NCBI GenBank assembly: GCA_023481335.1
Contig: JAMCWI010000040.1
Location: forward strand, 1-14,195
Direction of reading: 5' to 3'
Length of the DNA: 14,195 bases
Source of the DNA: Bacillota bacterium
Lineage (GTDB): Bacteria; Bacillota; Desulfotomaculia; Desulfotomaculales; Desulfotomaculaceae
Shown here: piece after piece, positions 7,505-14,195 of the stretch
Layout of the letters: every line of letters starts with the position of its first letter
Numbering within the stretch: the first letter of the stretch is position 1
Notes under the pieces: generated by a model
The model's input: the letters and a program-made list of their open reading frames with translations, nothing else
The model's database searches: none
What the model was told of the DNA's origin: nothing
Made by a program: the position numbers and the translations under genes

Positions 7505-7606
7505 TTTGGGGTCTGGCTGTCAGCTGTCAGCCTTCAGCTTTTAGCTTTTAGAATTACCTTAAAAAGCTGATAGCTGATGGCTGACGGCCGATGGCCAGAC
7601 CCCAAA
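7505..7606. terminator. Long imperfect inverted repeat between convergent genes, probable bidirectional terminator
   Basis: Outer arms TTTGGGGTCTGGC (7505-7517) and GCCAGACCCCAAA (7594-7606) pair without mismatch. Inside, a further stretch of about 32 bases rich in TCAGC-type words pairs imperfectly (roughly 26 of 32), giving arms of about 45 bases around an 11-base loop. It lies 10 bases after one deacetylase stop and 15 bases before the other. The inner TCAGC words make it look like a repeat-derived structure rather than a minimal terminator. Confidence 0.6.
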
Positions 7607-7620
7607 GGAATACCCGTAAG
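7598..7620. repeat. Dispersed half-unit related to the uvrC-adjacent repeat array
   Basis: Contains CCCAAAGGAATACCCGTAA and matches the reverse complement of 12197-12219 at 22 of 23 bases, 4.6 kb away. It ends exactly before the deacetylase stop codon and overlaps the right arm of the hairpin. Confidence 0.8.
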
Positions 7621-8451
7621 CTAGTACTTGTGCAGTTCTTCAATAAATTTCTCGTTGCTGTAATGCCCGGTGACGCGGATGCGGTGGAGTTTGAAGGGGT
7701 CGGAGGTAATTTTGGCCAGACCCAGTTCGGTGGTGACCGCTGCGCGGTAGCCGGCTTCTTTTGTAATTTGGGCCACGGTATCGTTATAGCTGCCGTAGGG
7801 GTAGCAGAATACTTCCACCGGCTTTTTCAAGCCGTGCTCCAGGGCTCGTTTGGATTCTTCAATTTGGTAGCGGGCCACCTCCGGGGTTACCTCCGCCAGG
7901 TGGGGGTGATCCACGGTGTGGGCGCCGATGGTAAAACCCGCCGCATCCAGTTCTCTTATTTCATTCCAGTCCATGATTCTGTTTTCGGGCTGGAGTTTCT
8001 TTTCTACATCAAAAAAGTTGGTATTGCCAATGGCTTTGGATACCACGAAAATGGTGCCGGTAAAACCGTATTTTTGCATGATGGGGTAGGCGAATTGATA
8101 ATTGTCCAAATACCCGTCGTCAAAGGTTATGACAATGGGTTTATCCGGCAGGTGTTTGCCCTTTTCAAAATGATCCATCACATCTACCAGGGAAATGGTT
8201 TCATAACCGTTCTTTTTCAGGTATTTCATTTGCCATTCAAATTTATCCGGGGGAACCCGCAGCCCCAAACCACCGGTGCCGGGATTGGGATTCACCTTGT
8301 GATACATTAAAATGGGGATACCCCCAAGTTTGGGGTAGTTGGCATCCGAAGGGATGGCTCTGTTTTGCTGCTGGTGCCAAATGCCTGTCCCGGTTAGGAT
8401 TAGTGTTATAATCAGTAAACTAACTAGAAATATTTTCTTGGATAGGGACAT
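7621..8451 (-). CDS. Membrane-anchored CE4 polysaccharide deacetylase (PgaB/IcaB-like branch)
   Basis: A second, differently organised deacetylase. With ATG at 8451 it has 276 residues. That start is preferred because AGGAGG sits 8 bases upstream, whereas the in-frame GTG at 8460 would overlap the ribosome site. N-terminal membrane anchor at about 6-24 (FLVSLLIITLILTG). Catalytic features: IPILMYHKV (45-53), typical of the PgaB/IcaB-like group, TFDDGYLDN (109-117; D111, D112), HTVDH (178-182) and YPYGSYND (217-224). It should act outside the cell on an acetylated glycan. The gene begins 19 bases after yvcK and is likely the last gene of the rapZ-yvcK operon, transcribed toward the hairpin at 7505-7606. 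The link to wall metabolism is inferred from this position. It has little resemblance to the plus-strand deacetylase outside the catalytic motifs. Confidence 0.92.
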   Translation of the reverse strand: MSLSKKIFLVSLLIITLILTGTGIWHQQQNRAIPSDANYPKLGGIPILMYHKVNPNPGTGGLGLRVPPDKFEWQMKYLKKNGYETISLVDVMDHFEKGKHLPDKPIVITFDDGYLDNYQFAYPIMQKYGFTGTIFVVSKAIGNTNFFDVEKKLQPENRIMDWNEIRELDAAGFTIGAHTVDHPHLAEVTPEVARYQIEESKRALEHGLKKPVEVFCYPYGSYNDTVAQITKEAGYRAAVTTELGLAKITSDPFKLHRIRVTGHYSNEKFIEELHKY

Positions 8452-8470
8452 GGAATTCACCTCCTGGTCT

Positions 8471-9805
8471 TTATGGGTAGTGTTTTGGGGTTCTGGATGG
8501 TTGGTAGATCTTCACCGGTGCCCGTTCCAGGGCTGCGGTTTTGGATTCATAGATAATTTCCATCACCGCCTGGGCCAGCTTTTCCGGCTGGTGCCGCACC
8601 AAATTGCTTTGCTGTACCAGGTATTTGGACCAAATTTTTATACCCTTTTTGCTTAGGGCGGCACTGTCCACTTTTACCGGGGCGGCGCCTTTTTCGCTGT
8701 ATTTTTTGAGCAGGCGGCCCGGAATGGGCTCGCTGTTCACCAGGATTTGGTCCACAATGGGGCCCACGTGATCAAAGATGGCCTCGATATGATCATGGGC
8801 GGTATAGCCCTGGGTTTCCCCGGGTTGGGTCATAATATTGCAAATGTAAATTTTTTGGGCTGGTGAATTTTCAATGGCGTCCGCCATGCCCTGCACCAGC
8901 AGGTTGGGGATGACGCTGGTATAAAGGCTGCCGGGCCCCAGGATAATCAAGTCTGCCTCCTGGATGGCCGCCAGGGCTTCGGGCAGGGGGTGGCAGATTT
9001 CCGGGCGCAAAAAGATCCTTTTAATGCGGCTGCGGCTGGCGGAGATATTGCACTCGCCATAGACCAAGGTTTTATCCTCCAACTCAGCACCTAATACCAC
9101 GTTTTCCAGGGTAACGGGCAGCACCTGGCCCCGAATGGCCAGCACCTTGGAAAGGGCCCGCACGGCGCCGTCGAAGCCGCCGGAAACGTCATTTAACCCC
9201 GCCAGCAGTAAATTGCCCAGGTTGTGTCCGCCCAGTTCGCCGCTGGTAAAGCGGTACTGCAGCACTTCTTCCATGAGGGTTTCTTTATCGGCCAGGGCCA
9301 CCAGGCAGTTGCGAATATCTCCCGGCGGCAAAATCCCCAGGTTATCCCGCAGGCGGCCGGAACTGCCGCCGTCGTCGGTGACGGTTACAATGGCCGTAAT
9401 GTTGCTGGTATATTCCTTAATGCCCTTGAGCAGGCTGGATAGGCCGGTTCCCCCGCCGATGGCCACCACTTTGGGTCCCCGCTTGAGGGATCTGTGGTGA
9501 TAAATGGTTTCTACCAGCCGCTCCGAGGGGTCCGGTCGGATCACCGTCATGATGGATTTGAAAGCCATGCGAAAGCCATGGCCTATCATCGCCAAACCCA
9601 GGACGGCAATCAGAATGCCGATGAACCATTGGGGAACCCCGGCCAATTGGTTAGCCAGCAGTTCCATAACCTCACCCATCAGGCCCACCAAATGGCGGTC
9701 CAGCAGAGCAAGGCCCAACCCCAGCAGAAAAATCCCCAGCAGGGTCAGCAGCACCCAGCGCTTGATGTTCATTCCAGGAGAAAACCATTTCCATAAAGTG
9801 GTCAA
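8471..9805 (-). CDS. yvcK: YvcK/GlmR family protein with N-terminal membrane anchor
   Basis: YvcK-type proteins bind UDP-GlcNAc and are needed for normal wall synthesis and shape on gluconeogenic carbon. In Bacillus the protein (GlmR) stimulates GlmS. The core fold is clear: VVAIGGGTGLSSLLKG (113-128), TVTDDGGSSGR (141-151), PPGDIRN (160-166) and GGHNLGN (192-198), which form the nucleotide-sugar site. The core is preceded by about 110 extra residues with two hydrophobic helices (about 17-35 and 60-78). This makes 444 residues rather than the roughly 320 of the Bacillus protein and puts the core at the membrane. Start TTG at 9805 follows GGTGGG at a 5-base gap. ATG at codon 12 has no ribosome site. 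It lies 13 bases after rapZ and is followed by a deacetylase, not by whiA as is common. Confidence 0.95.
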   Translation of the reverse strand: MTTLWKWFSPGMNIKRWVLLTLLGIFLLGLGLALLDRHLVGLMGEVMELLANQLAGVPQWFIGILIAVLGLAMIGHGFRMAFKSIMTVIRPDPSERLVETIYHHRSLKRGPKVVAIGGGTGLSSLLKGIKEYTSNITAIVTVTDDGGSSGRLRDNLGILPPGDIRNCLVALADKETLMEEVLQYRFTSGELGGHNLGNLLLAGLNDVSGGFDGAVRALSKVLAIRGQVLPVTLENVVLGAELEDKTLVYGECNISASRSRIKRIFLRPEICHPLPEALAAIQEADLIILGPGSLYTSVIPNLLVQGMADAIENSPAQKIYICNIMTQPGETQGYTAHDHIEAIFDHVGPIVDQILVNSEPIPGRLLKKYSEKGAAPVKVDSAALSKKGIKIWSKYLVQQSNLVRHQPEKLAQAVMEIIYESKTAALERAPVKIYQPSRTPKHYP

Positions 9806-9818
9806 TTTATCCCACCGC

Positions 9819-10688
9819 CTACACTCGCATAATATCCCGGTGCCTTACATTGACGCGGTATCCCTTCCCGCCAAGTACATCCCCCAGTTTATTGGCCAGT
9901 GTTACAGACCTGTGCATGCCGCCGGTGCAGCCAATGGCTATCATAAGCGTTGCTTTGCCTTCATTTTGATAATGGGGTATTAAAAAAGTGACAAAATCAA
10001 TGAACTTTTCCATGAATTCCTTGGTTACGTCCTTGGAGAGAACATGCTGCTGCACGGGTTCATCGTTGCCGGTGAGACAGCGCAGTTCCGGGATGTAATG
10101 GGGATTGGGCAGGAACCGTACATCGATGACCAGATCGGAATCCAGGGGGATGCCGTATTTGTAGCCAAAGGAAATGACGGTAATCAACAGACGATTGTTA
10201 TCTTCCTTTTCACCGCCGTATTGACTGACGATCTGTTCTTTTAACTGAACGTTGGAAAGATTCGAGGTGTCGATAATTTTATTGGCTCTGCCTCGAATTT
10301 CCCGCAGCAGTGTTCTTTCCTCCCGGATCACTTCCAAGACCTCGCCATGGGTATCCAAAGGATGGCGCCGCCGGGATTCCTTATACCGCCGCACCAGGGT
10401 TTCGTCCGATGCTTCTAAAAACAAGATCTCATACCGGTAGCCCTGTTGGGTTAAATCCTTGAGCACCTCTATCACCTGGTTGAAAAAAGCCCCGCCCCGG
10501 ATATCCACCACCAGGGCCACTTTATCCACTTTTCCGTTGGGCTGGGACACCAGTTCAGCAAACTTTGGGATCAGGGCCGGAGGCAGGTTATCCACACAGA
10601 AGTAGCCCAGATCCTCCAGGCTCTGTACTGCTTGGGTTTTGCCCGCCCCGGACATCCCTGTGACAATTAACAATCTTGGACTGGACAC
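9819..10688 (-). CDS. rapZ: RapZ (YvcJ) nucleotide-binding RNase adaptor family protein
   Basis: RapZ-family proteins bind nucleotides. The enterobacterial member delivers GlmZ sRNA to RNase E and senses glucosamine-6-phosphate, while the Bacillus homologue YvcJ is a nucleotide-binding protein needed for competence. Walker A is GMSGAGKT (11-18), followed by CVDNLPP (31-37) and VVDIR (60-64). In the C-terminal half are ISFGYKYG (172-179), DVRFLPNP (189-196) and the conserved CTGGMHRSV (254-262). 289 residues is the usual length. GTG at 10688 is preceded by AGGGGG with proper spacing. It starts the rapZ-yvcK-deacetylase operon behind a probable promoter at 10730-10758. Whether it acts on an RNA here cannot be told. 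Confidence 0.96.
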   Translation of the reverse strand: MSSPRLLIVTGMSGAGKTQAVQSLEDLGYFCVDNLPPALIPKFAELVSQPNGKVDKVALVVDIRGGAFFNQVIEVLKDLTQQGYRYEILFLEASDETLVRRYKESRRRHPLDTHGEVLEVIREERTLLREIRGRANKIIDTSNLSNVQLKEQIVSQYGGEKEDNNRLLITVISFGYKYGIPLDSDLVIDVRFLPNPHYIPELRCLTGNDEPVQQHVLSKDVTKEFMEKFIDFVTFLIPHYQNEGKATLMIAIGCTGGMHRSVTLANKLGDVLGGKGYRVNVRHRDIMRV

Positions 10689-10729
10689 TTCAACACCCCC
10701 TTCAAGACAAACGCGTAAAGTTCTACTAT

Positions 10730-10758
10730 ATTGTAAACGCTGGGCTGATTTTAAGCAA
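10730..10758 (-). promoter_or_regulatory. Probable sigma-A promoter of rapZ operon
   Basis: On the minus strand TTGCTT (10758-10753) and TACAAT (10735-10730) are separated by exactly 17 bases. They lie about 40 bases before the rapZ start and downstream of the Crh-gene terminator. Confidence 0.5.
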
Positions 10759-10839
10759 ATAAAACACTTATCCTAAAGGGGCAGTGATTTCCAGTTGTAA
10801 CCGTTTTTTGAAAGGCAATCATATCTACCCCATTATAGT

Positions 10840-10866
10840 AAAATAGCACCGTTATGGTGCTATTTT
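10840..10866 (-). terminator. Hairpin terminator after the HAD/Crh-like gene pair
   Basis: AAAATAGCACC and GGTGCTATTTT pair perfectly around a 5-base loop, 66 bases after the Crh-like stop. The T-run closes the stem on either strand. It isolates the Crh-like gene from the rapZ promoter. Next to it at about 10868-10901 is a purine-rich GAGAGG/GGAGG stretch of unknown use. Confidence 0.6.
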
Positions 10867-10932
10867 GAGCAGTGAGAGGTGAGAGGTTGGAGGTGGGGAA
10901 AAAAGCTGCCGATAGTGGTGCATCGGTGTGCA

Positions 10933-11187
10933 TCATTGCTTGGATTCTTCCTCTAATAAATCACCAAGTACTTGCAGGGCCTCCAGGGCATCTTCGCCAT
11001 CCGCCATCAGGGTTACGGTCTCTGATTGGTAATTGGCCAATTCCATTAGCCCCATAATGCTTTTGCCGTTTACCCTGTGCCCGCCCTTTTCCAGACTGAT
11101 TTGCGCGTTAAATTGATTGGCCGCTTTGACAAATTTAGCTGCCGGTTGGGGGTTCAGACTTGTGCTCCGCAGGCTCTTTTTTAACAT
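10933..11187 (-). CDS. Crh-like HPr paralogue without the phospho-acceptor histidine
   Basis: 84-residue HPr fold protein. The active-site region, normally GLHARPAA, reads SLNPQPAA (10-17): the histidine phosphorylated by PTS enzyme I is N12 and the neighbouring arginine is Q14, so sugar-phosphate relay is not expected. The regulatory serine is kept as S43 in GKSIMGLM (41-48), the target of HPr kinase and the contact region for CcpA. This is the logic of Bacillus Crh, which has glutamine at the same place and lies in the same rapZ/yvcK neighbourhood, so a catabolite-control or YvcK-linked role is inferred. ATG at 11187 is chosen because GAGGAG precedes it by 8 bases. TTG at 11193 would be too close. 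It lies 52 bases after the HAD gene and is followed by a hairpin terminator. Confidence 0.85.
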   Translation of the reverse strand: MLKKSLRSTSLNPQPAAKFVKAANQFNAQISLEKGGHRVNGKSIMGLMELANYQSETVTLMADGEDALEALQVLGDLLEEESKQ

Positions 11188-11239
11188 TGGCAATTCTCCT
11201 CATTCTCGTTGTGTTTCCCTACCTTCATTATTTCCACTT

Positions 11240-12049
11240 TTAGCCTTCACTGCCCAGAATAAATTTGGCAATCACCTCTGCCACACCGTCTTGGTCGTTG
11301 CTGCTGGTTACGTAGTCTGCTTTTTCTTTCACTTGGGATTTAGCGTTTTCCACCACCACCCCTAGACCGGCGTATGCCAGCATTTCCAAATCATTAGGCG
11401 CATCTCCGATGGCAATCACCTGGTGCGGGGTTAAGCCCCAGCGCCGGGCCAGGGTATCCAGGGCATGGCCTTTGGTGGCCTCGGGGTGGGAAAATTCCAG
11501 GAAATGCGGTTTGGATTTGGTAATATGCAGGGTGTTGCCAAACCAGTGCTTCATCTCCTGCTCCAGGTCATCCAACTCCTTGATGCCGCCCACAACCAGC
11601 ACCTTGGTGGGAGGCCGGTGGAGAAACTTCAGTAAATCCCCCACCGGGTGGGCGGTAATGCCGGATATTCTTTGGTAAGTCTCCGCCTCGGGGGTTAGTT
11701 TTTCCACATACAAATTATCATCCACATAGACATTGACATGATAGCCCAGGGTTTTTGCCCGGTCAATGACCTGCCCGGCCAAATCCAGCGGCACCGGACG
11801 GTGGAGTAAGGTCTCCCCGGAAACCGCTTCTTTAACCAAGGCGCCTTGGTAGGTGATGAGCGGCAGGTTCAGTTCCAACTCCCGGGCATACCGCAGGGCG
11901 GAGCAATACATGCGCCCGGTGGCCAGGGTCACATGCACCCCCGCCTCCCTGGCCCTTTGAATATATTCTTTGTTGCGTTCGGATATTTGCAGCTGGCTGT
12001 TCAGCAGCGTGTCGTCCAGATCGATGGCCAGCATTTTGTAAGTTGTCAA
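11240..12049 (-). CDS. Cof-type HAD-IIB family phosphatase
   Basis: Soluble phosphohydrolase of the Cof/YbiV/YkrA group, usually acting on sugar phosphates, FMN or PLP-type phosphates. Specificity is not readable. Motif I is IDLDDTLL (9-16; nucleophile D10, acid D12), motif II TLATGR (41-46), motif III lysine K193 (EATKGHALDTL) and motif IV IGDAPNDLEML (214-224, metal ligands D216 and D220). A type IIB cap fills the space between II and III. 269 residues is normal. TTG at 12049 is well supported by AAGGAGG seven bases upstream. The first gene of a pair with the Crh-like gene 52 bases on. Its upstream region is the degenerate repeat array. Confidence 0.93.
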   Translation of the reverse strand: MTTYKMLAIDLDDTLLNSQLQISERNKEYIQRAREAGVHVTLATGRMYCSALRYARELELNLPLITYQGALVKEAVSGETLLHRPVPLDLAGQVIDRAKTLGYHVNVYVDDNLYVEKLTPEAETYQRISGITAHPVGDLLKFLHRPPTKVLVVGGIKELDDLEQEMKHWFGNTLHITKSKPHFLEFSHPEATKGHALDTLARRWGLTPHQVIAIGDAPNDLEMLAYAGLGVVVENAKSQVKEKADYVTSSNDQDGVAEVIAKFILGSEG

Positions 12050-12070
12050 TGGATAGCCTCCTTTTTGCTT

Positions 12071-12219
12071 GTGGGTATTTCTTTGGGGTCGGGTCTGGGC
12101 TTATGCTGTATTTCTTTGGGGTCTTGTCTGGGCTTGCGGGTATTCCTCTTGGGTCCTGTCTAGGCTTTGGGGTTTTGCTGCGGGGTCTTGTCTGGGCTTA
12201 CGGGCATTCCTTTGGGGTC
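12071..12219 (+). repeat. Degenerate tandem array of about 32-bp units (head-to-tail arm)
   Basis: About four and a half units, at 12071-12102, 12103-12135, 12136-12167, 12168-12199 and a partial from 12200. Each carries variants of GGGTATTCCTTTGGGGTC followed by TTGTCTGGGCTT. Units differ from each other at several bases, so the array is old or not homogenised. It occupies the whole space just upstream of the HAD phosphatase gene. Confidence 0.85.
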
Positions 12220-12230
12220 CAGCTATAGCA

Positions 12231-12335
12231 AGACCCAAAAAGCTTTACCCTCTAGCCCAGACAAGACTAAAAAGGAATACCCATGAGCCCAGACTTGACC
12301 CCAAAGTAATACTTCCTGGCCCAGACTAGACCCGC
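12231..12335 (-). repeat. Inverted arm of the 32-bp repeat array
   Basis: Units in the opposite orientation at about 12254-12285 and 12286-12318 and a partial one from 12319, with words AGCCCAGACAAGAC, AAAGGAATACCCAT and GACCCCAAAG. Together with 12071-12219 this can fold into a very long cruciform or RNA hairpin centred near 12225, where GGGTC and GACCC close a 12-base loop. The arm ends 3 bases after the uvrC stop region, so it may end uvrC transcripts. Confidence 0.8.
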
Positions 12336-12338
12336 AAT

Positions 12339-14195
12339 TCACTCCCTAAAGTACCTATATACCGCCTCGGCGGCTTTGGTGTTCATGCCGGGGACTTGGG
12401 CCAGGTCGGCTACCGAGGCTTGTTTGATGGCCTCCAGGTTCTTGTAGGCTTTGTATAGTTCTCGGCGGCGTACGGCGCCGATGCCTTCGATTTCATCCAG
12501 TACGGACTTCAGGTTTCTTTGGGTGCGCAGCTTGCGGTGGTAGGTTACCGCGAAACGGTGGGCCTCATCCCTCAGCCGCTGCAGCATTTGCAGGCCTCGG
12601 GATTCCCTGGGCAGCCGGATGGGGGCTGGCCGTCCCGGGGCAAAAAGCAGCTCTTCCTCTTTGGCCAGACCAAAGGTGGGAATGCAGGCAAAGCCCTGCT
12701 CCAGCATGGCCTCCCGGGCGGCGGAGAGCTGTCCCTTGCCCCCGTCGATCATGATGACATCCGGCAAATGGGTGAATTTAGCCCGGTTGGCTGCCAACTC
12801 TCCGGCCTCCACCTGGGCCTGTTCCTCCTTGGCCCGGGATAGACGCCGGTTTAGGGTCTCCTTCATGGAAGCAAAATCATTGGGCCCCTCCACGGTGCGG
12901 ATTTTGAATCGCCGGTACTGGTCCTTGGCCGGTTTGCCGTCCTCAAAGACCACCATGGAGGCCACGGTTTCGGTGCCTTGGATGTTGGAGATATCGTAGC
13001 ACTCCAGGCGCCGGGGGGGCTGCTCCAAACCCAGGGCGGCCATCAATTCCGCCAGGGCACCGTCCACGGCATCTCGCCCGGCCTGGCGCTCCAACTGGCT
13101 TTGCTCCAGGGAAAGCAGGGCATTTTGGGCCGCCATTTCCACCAGTTTATGTTTATCCCCCCGTTTGGGGATTTTTATGCTGACTTTGCTGCCCCGCAGT
13201 TCAGTAAGCCAGGCGGCAAGCAAAGGGGCATCTGCGATTTCTTCGGAGAGTAAAATTTCTGCCGGAACATATTCTGTCTGGTTATAAAACTGCTGCACGA
13301 AGGTGGCCATGACCGCCCCCCGCTCCAGGGTGTCGGTGCCCTCCAGGAAGTAGTGTTCACGCCCGATGAGCTTGCCGCCCCGGATAAAAAACACCGTCAG
13401 GCAGGCTTCATCGAAACCCCGGGCCATGGCAATGACATCTTGATCCACCAGATCGGCGGACACCACCTTCTGCCGCTCCACCACCTTTTCCACCGCCAGC
13501 AGCTGATCCCTCAGTTCCGCGGCCTTCTCAAACTCTAGATTCTCGGCGGCCTGTTCCATCCGCTGCCGCAGCCTTTTCATTAAAACCTCCTGGCGTCCCT
13601 CCAGGAACAGCACCACCTCGTTGGCAGTTTCCCGGTAGGTGGCAGCCTCCACCAGATTGCAGCAGGGCCCCAAACAGCGGCGGATGTGATAGTTCAGGCA
13701 GGGACGGTCCCGGGCTGCCGGTTCCCGCTGCTTGCAGGTGCGCAGGGGAAAGATTTTCTTCAGCAGCCGCAGGGTTTCATTCACCGCCCCCACATGGGTG
13801 AAGGGGCCGAAATACCGGGCACCGTCCTTCACCACCCGCCGGGTGATGTGCACCCGAGGGAATCGTTCCTGTACCGTCACCTTTATGTAGGGGTAGGTTT
13901 TATCGTCCTTTAGCAAAACATTGTATTTAGGCCGGTGTTCTTTGATCAGGTTGTTTTCCAGGATGAGGGCTTCCATCTCGGAATCGGTGACAATGTAGTC
14001 CAGATCCGCCGCCCGGCGCAGCATGGCCTGCACCTTGGGGGCCTGCTTGGCACCGGCCTGAAAGTAGGAGCGAATCCGGTTCTTCAGGGAAACCGCCTTG
14101 CCGACATAGATCACCTGGCCGTCGGCATCTTTATAAATGTAAACCCCGGGGCGCGGCGGAATATTTTTAATTTTGTCCGTCAGTGCCAGCCTTTC
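12339..14195 (-). CDS. uvrC: UvrABC system protein C, N-terminus just beyond window
   Basis: Excinuclease subunit making both incisions around bulky DNA lesions with UvrB. 618 residues are visible. The frame is open to the window edge and already reads RPGVYIYKDADGQVIYVGK, the start of the GIY-YIG nuclease (3' incision), so only a few residues are missing and the GTG at 14114 is internal. Next comes a four-cysteine group RTC...PC...RC..PC (visible residues 154, 166, 174, 178), which matches the reported iron-sulfur site of UvrC. The UVR motif for UvrB contact is at about 218-236 (ENLEFEKAAELRDQL). The RNase H-like 5'-incision domain has CYDISNIQG (399-407), MIDGGKGQ (482-489) and LAKEEELL (510-517). 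A tandem helix-hairpin-helix ends the protein (about 565-617, IEGIG and VPGMN). No damage is visible. Confidence 0.98.
   Translation of the reverse strand, partial: ERLALTDKIKNIPPRPGVYIYKDADGQVIYVGKAVSLKNRIRSYFQAGAKQAPKVQAMLRRAADLDYIVTDSEMEALILENNLIKEHRPKYNVLLKDDKTYPYIKVTVQERFPRVHITRRVVKDGARYFGPFTHVGAVNETLRLLKKIFPLRTCKQREPAARDRPCLNYHIRRCLGPCCNLVEAATYRETANEVVLFLEGRQEVLMKRLRQRMEQAAENLEFEKAAELRDQLLAVEKVVERQKVVSADLVDQDVIAMARGFDEACLTVFFIRGGKLIGREHYFLEGTDTLERGAVMATFVQQFYNQTEYVPAEILLSEEIADAPLLAAWLTELRGSKVSIKIPKRGDKHKLVEMAAQNALLSLEQSQLERQAGRDAVDGALAELMAALGLEQPPRRLECYDISNIQGTETVASMVVFEDGKPAKDQYRRFKIRTVEGPNDFASMKETLNRRLSRAKEEQAQVEAGELAANRAKFTHLPDVIMIDGGKGQLSAAREAMLEQGFACIPTFGLAKEEELLFAPGRPAPIRLPRESRGLQMLQRLRDEAHRFAVTYHRKLRTQRNLKSVLDEIEGIGAVRRRELYKAYKNLEAIKQASVADLAQVPGMNTKAAEAVYRYFRE

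Noticed and set aside
7591..8310. Long plus-strand open frame of about 239 codons antisense to the deacetylase
   Set aside because: It mirrors the minus-strand gene, which has complete CE4 motifs and a perfect ribosome site; the antisense product resembles nothing.
8452..8460. GTG at 8460 as start of the minus-strand deacetylase
   Set aside because: It overlaps the AGGAGG ribosome site; ATG at 8451 has ideal spacing.
11188..11193. TTG at 11193 as start of the Crh-like gene
   Set aside because: Only 2 bases separate it from GAGGAG; ATG at 11187 is at 8 bases.
11846..12228. Plus-strand open frames rich in Gly-Leu-Cys across the repeat array
   Set aside because: Their periodic composition comes from the 32-bp repeat read through all frames; they overlap the HAD gene antisense and lack a ribosome site.
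12071..12335. CRISPR array
   Set aside because: Units follow each other without unique spacers, are degenerate and switch orientation in the middle; no cas gene is present.
14112..14114. GTG at 14114 as the uvrC start
   Set aside because: The frame continues upstream with the conserved RPGVY portion of the GIY-YIG domain to the window edge, so the start is outside.

Overview
The window reads as a chromosomal segment of a Gram-positive anaerobe of the Bacillota, most likely a Clostridia/Desulfotomaculum-type lineage. This placement is inferred from gene order (uvrC, HAD phosphatase, Crh-like protein, rapZ, yvcK), strong AGGAGG-type ribosome binding sites, frequent TTG/GTG starts and moderate GC on the right. 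No marker gene fixes the genus. The left part (1 to about 6650) is visibly AT-richer and looks like accessory surface-polysaccharide DNA. The right part (about 6700 to 14195) is GC-richer core chromosome.

Left part, all genes on the minus strand: a membrane-bound nucleotide-sugar 4,6-dehydratase of the CapD/WbpM/PglF type (4338-6242), a 2.1 kb IS1634-like insertion sequence with 19/21 matching terminal inverted repeats (1946-4037), a DegT/DnrJ/EryC1 sugar aminotransferase (670-1884) and a GNAT sugar N-acetyltransferase running off the left edge (1-647). Dehydratase, aminotransferase and acetyltransferase would make an N-acetylated amino-dideoxy sugar nucleotide for a surface glycan. The insertion sequence now separates the first step from the other two.

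The most striking observation is an exact 99-bp inverted repeat. Bases 145-243, inside the acetyltransferase gene, recur as their reverse complement at 988-1086, inside the aminotransferase gene. There they replace exactly 33 codons in frame, so the aminotransferase carries a stretch of antisense acetyltransferase sequence where a conserved interdomain helix should be, yet the reading frame stays open.

Middle: two unrelated-looking CE4 polysaccharide deacetylases converge (6701-7495 plus; 7621-8451 minus) on a long imperfect hairpin.

Right part, minus strand: uvrC (entering from the right edge), a degenerate array of about 32-bp repeats in head-to-tail then inverted arrangement, a Cof-type HAD phosphatase, a Crh-like HPr paralogue lacking the phospho-acceptor histidine, a hairpin terminator, a probable sigma-A promoter, rapZ, a membrane-anchored form of yvcK, and the second deacetylase. 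rapZ, yvcK and a Crh-type protein are classical neighbours tied to cell-envelope precursor metabolism and carbon regulation, so a deacetylase as the last gene of this operon suits an envelope theme. whiA, the usual partner after yvcK, is not there. One repeat half-unit next to the deacetylase stop (7598-7620) is 22/23 identical to a unit of the uvrC-adjacent array, showing a dispersed repeat family.
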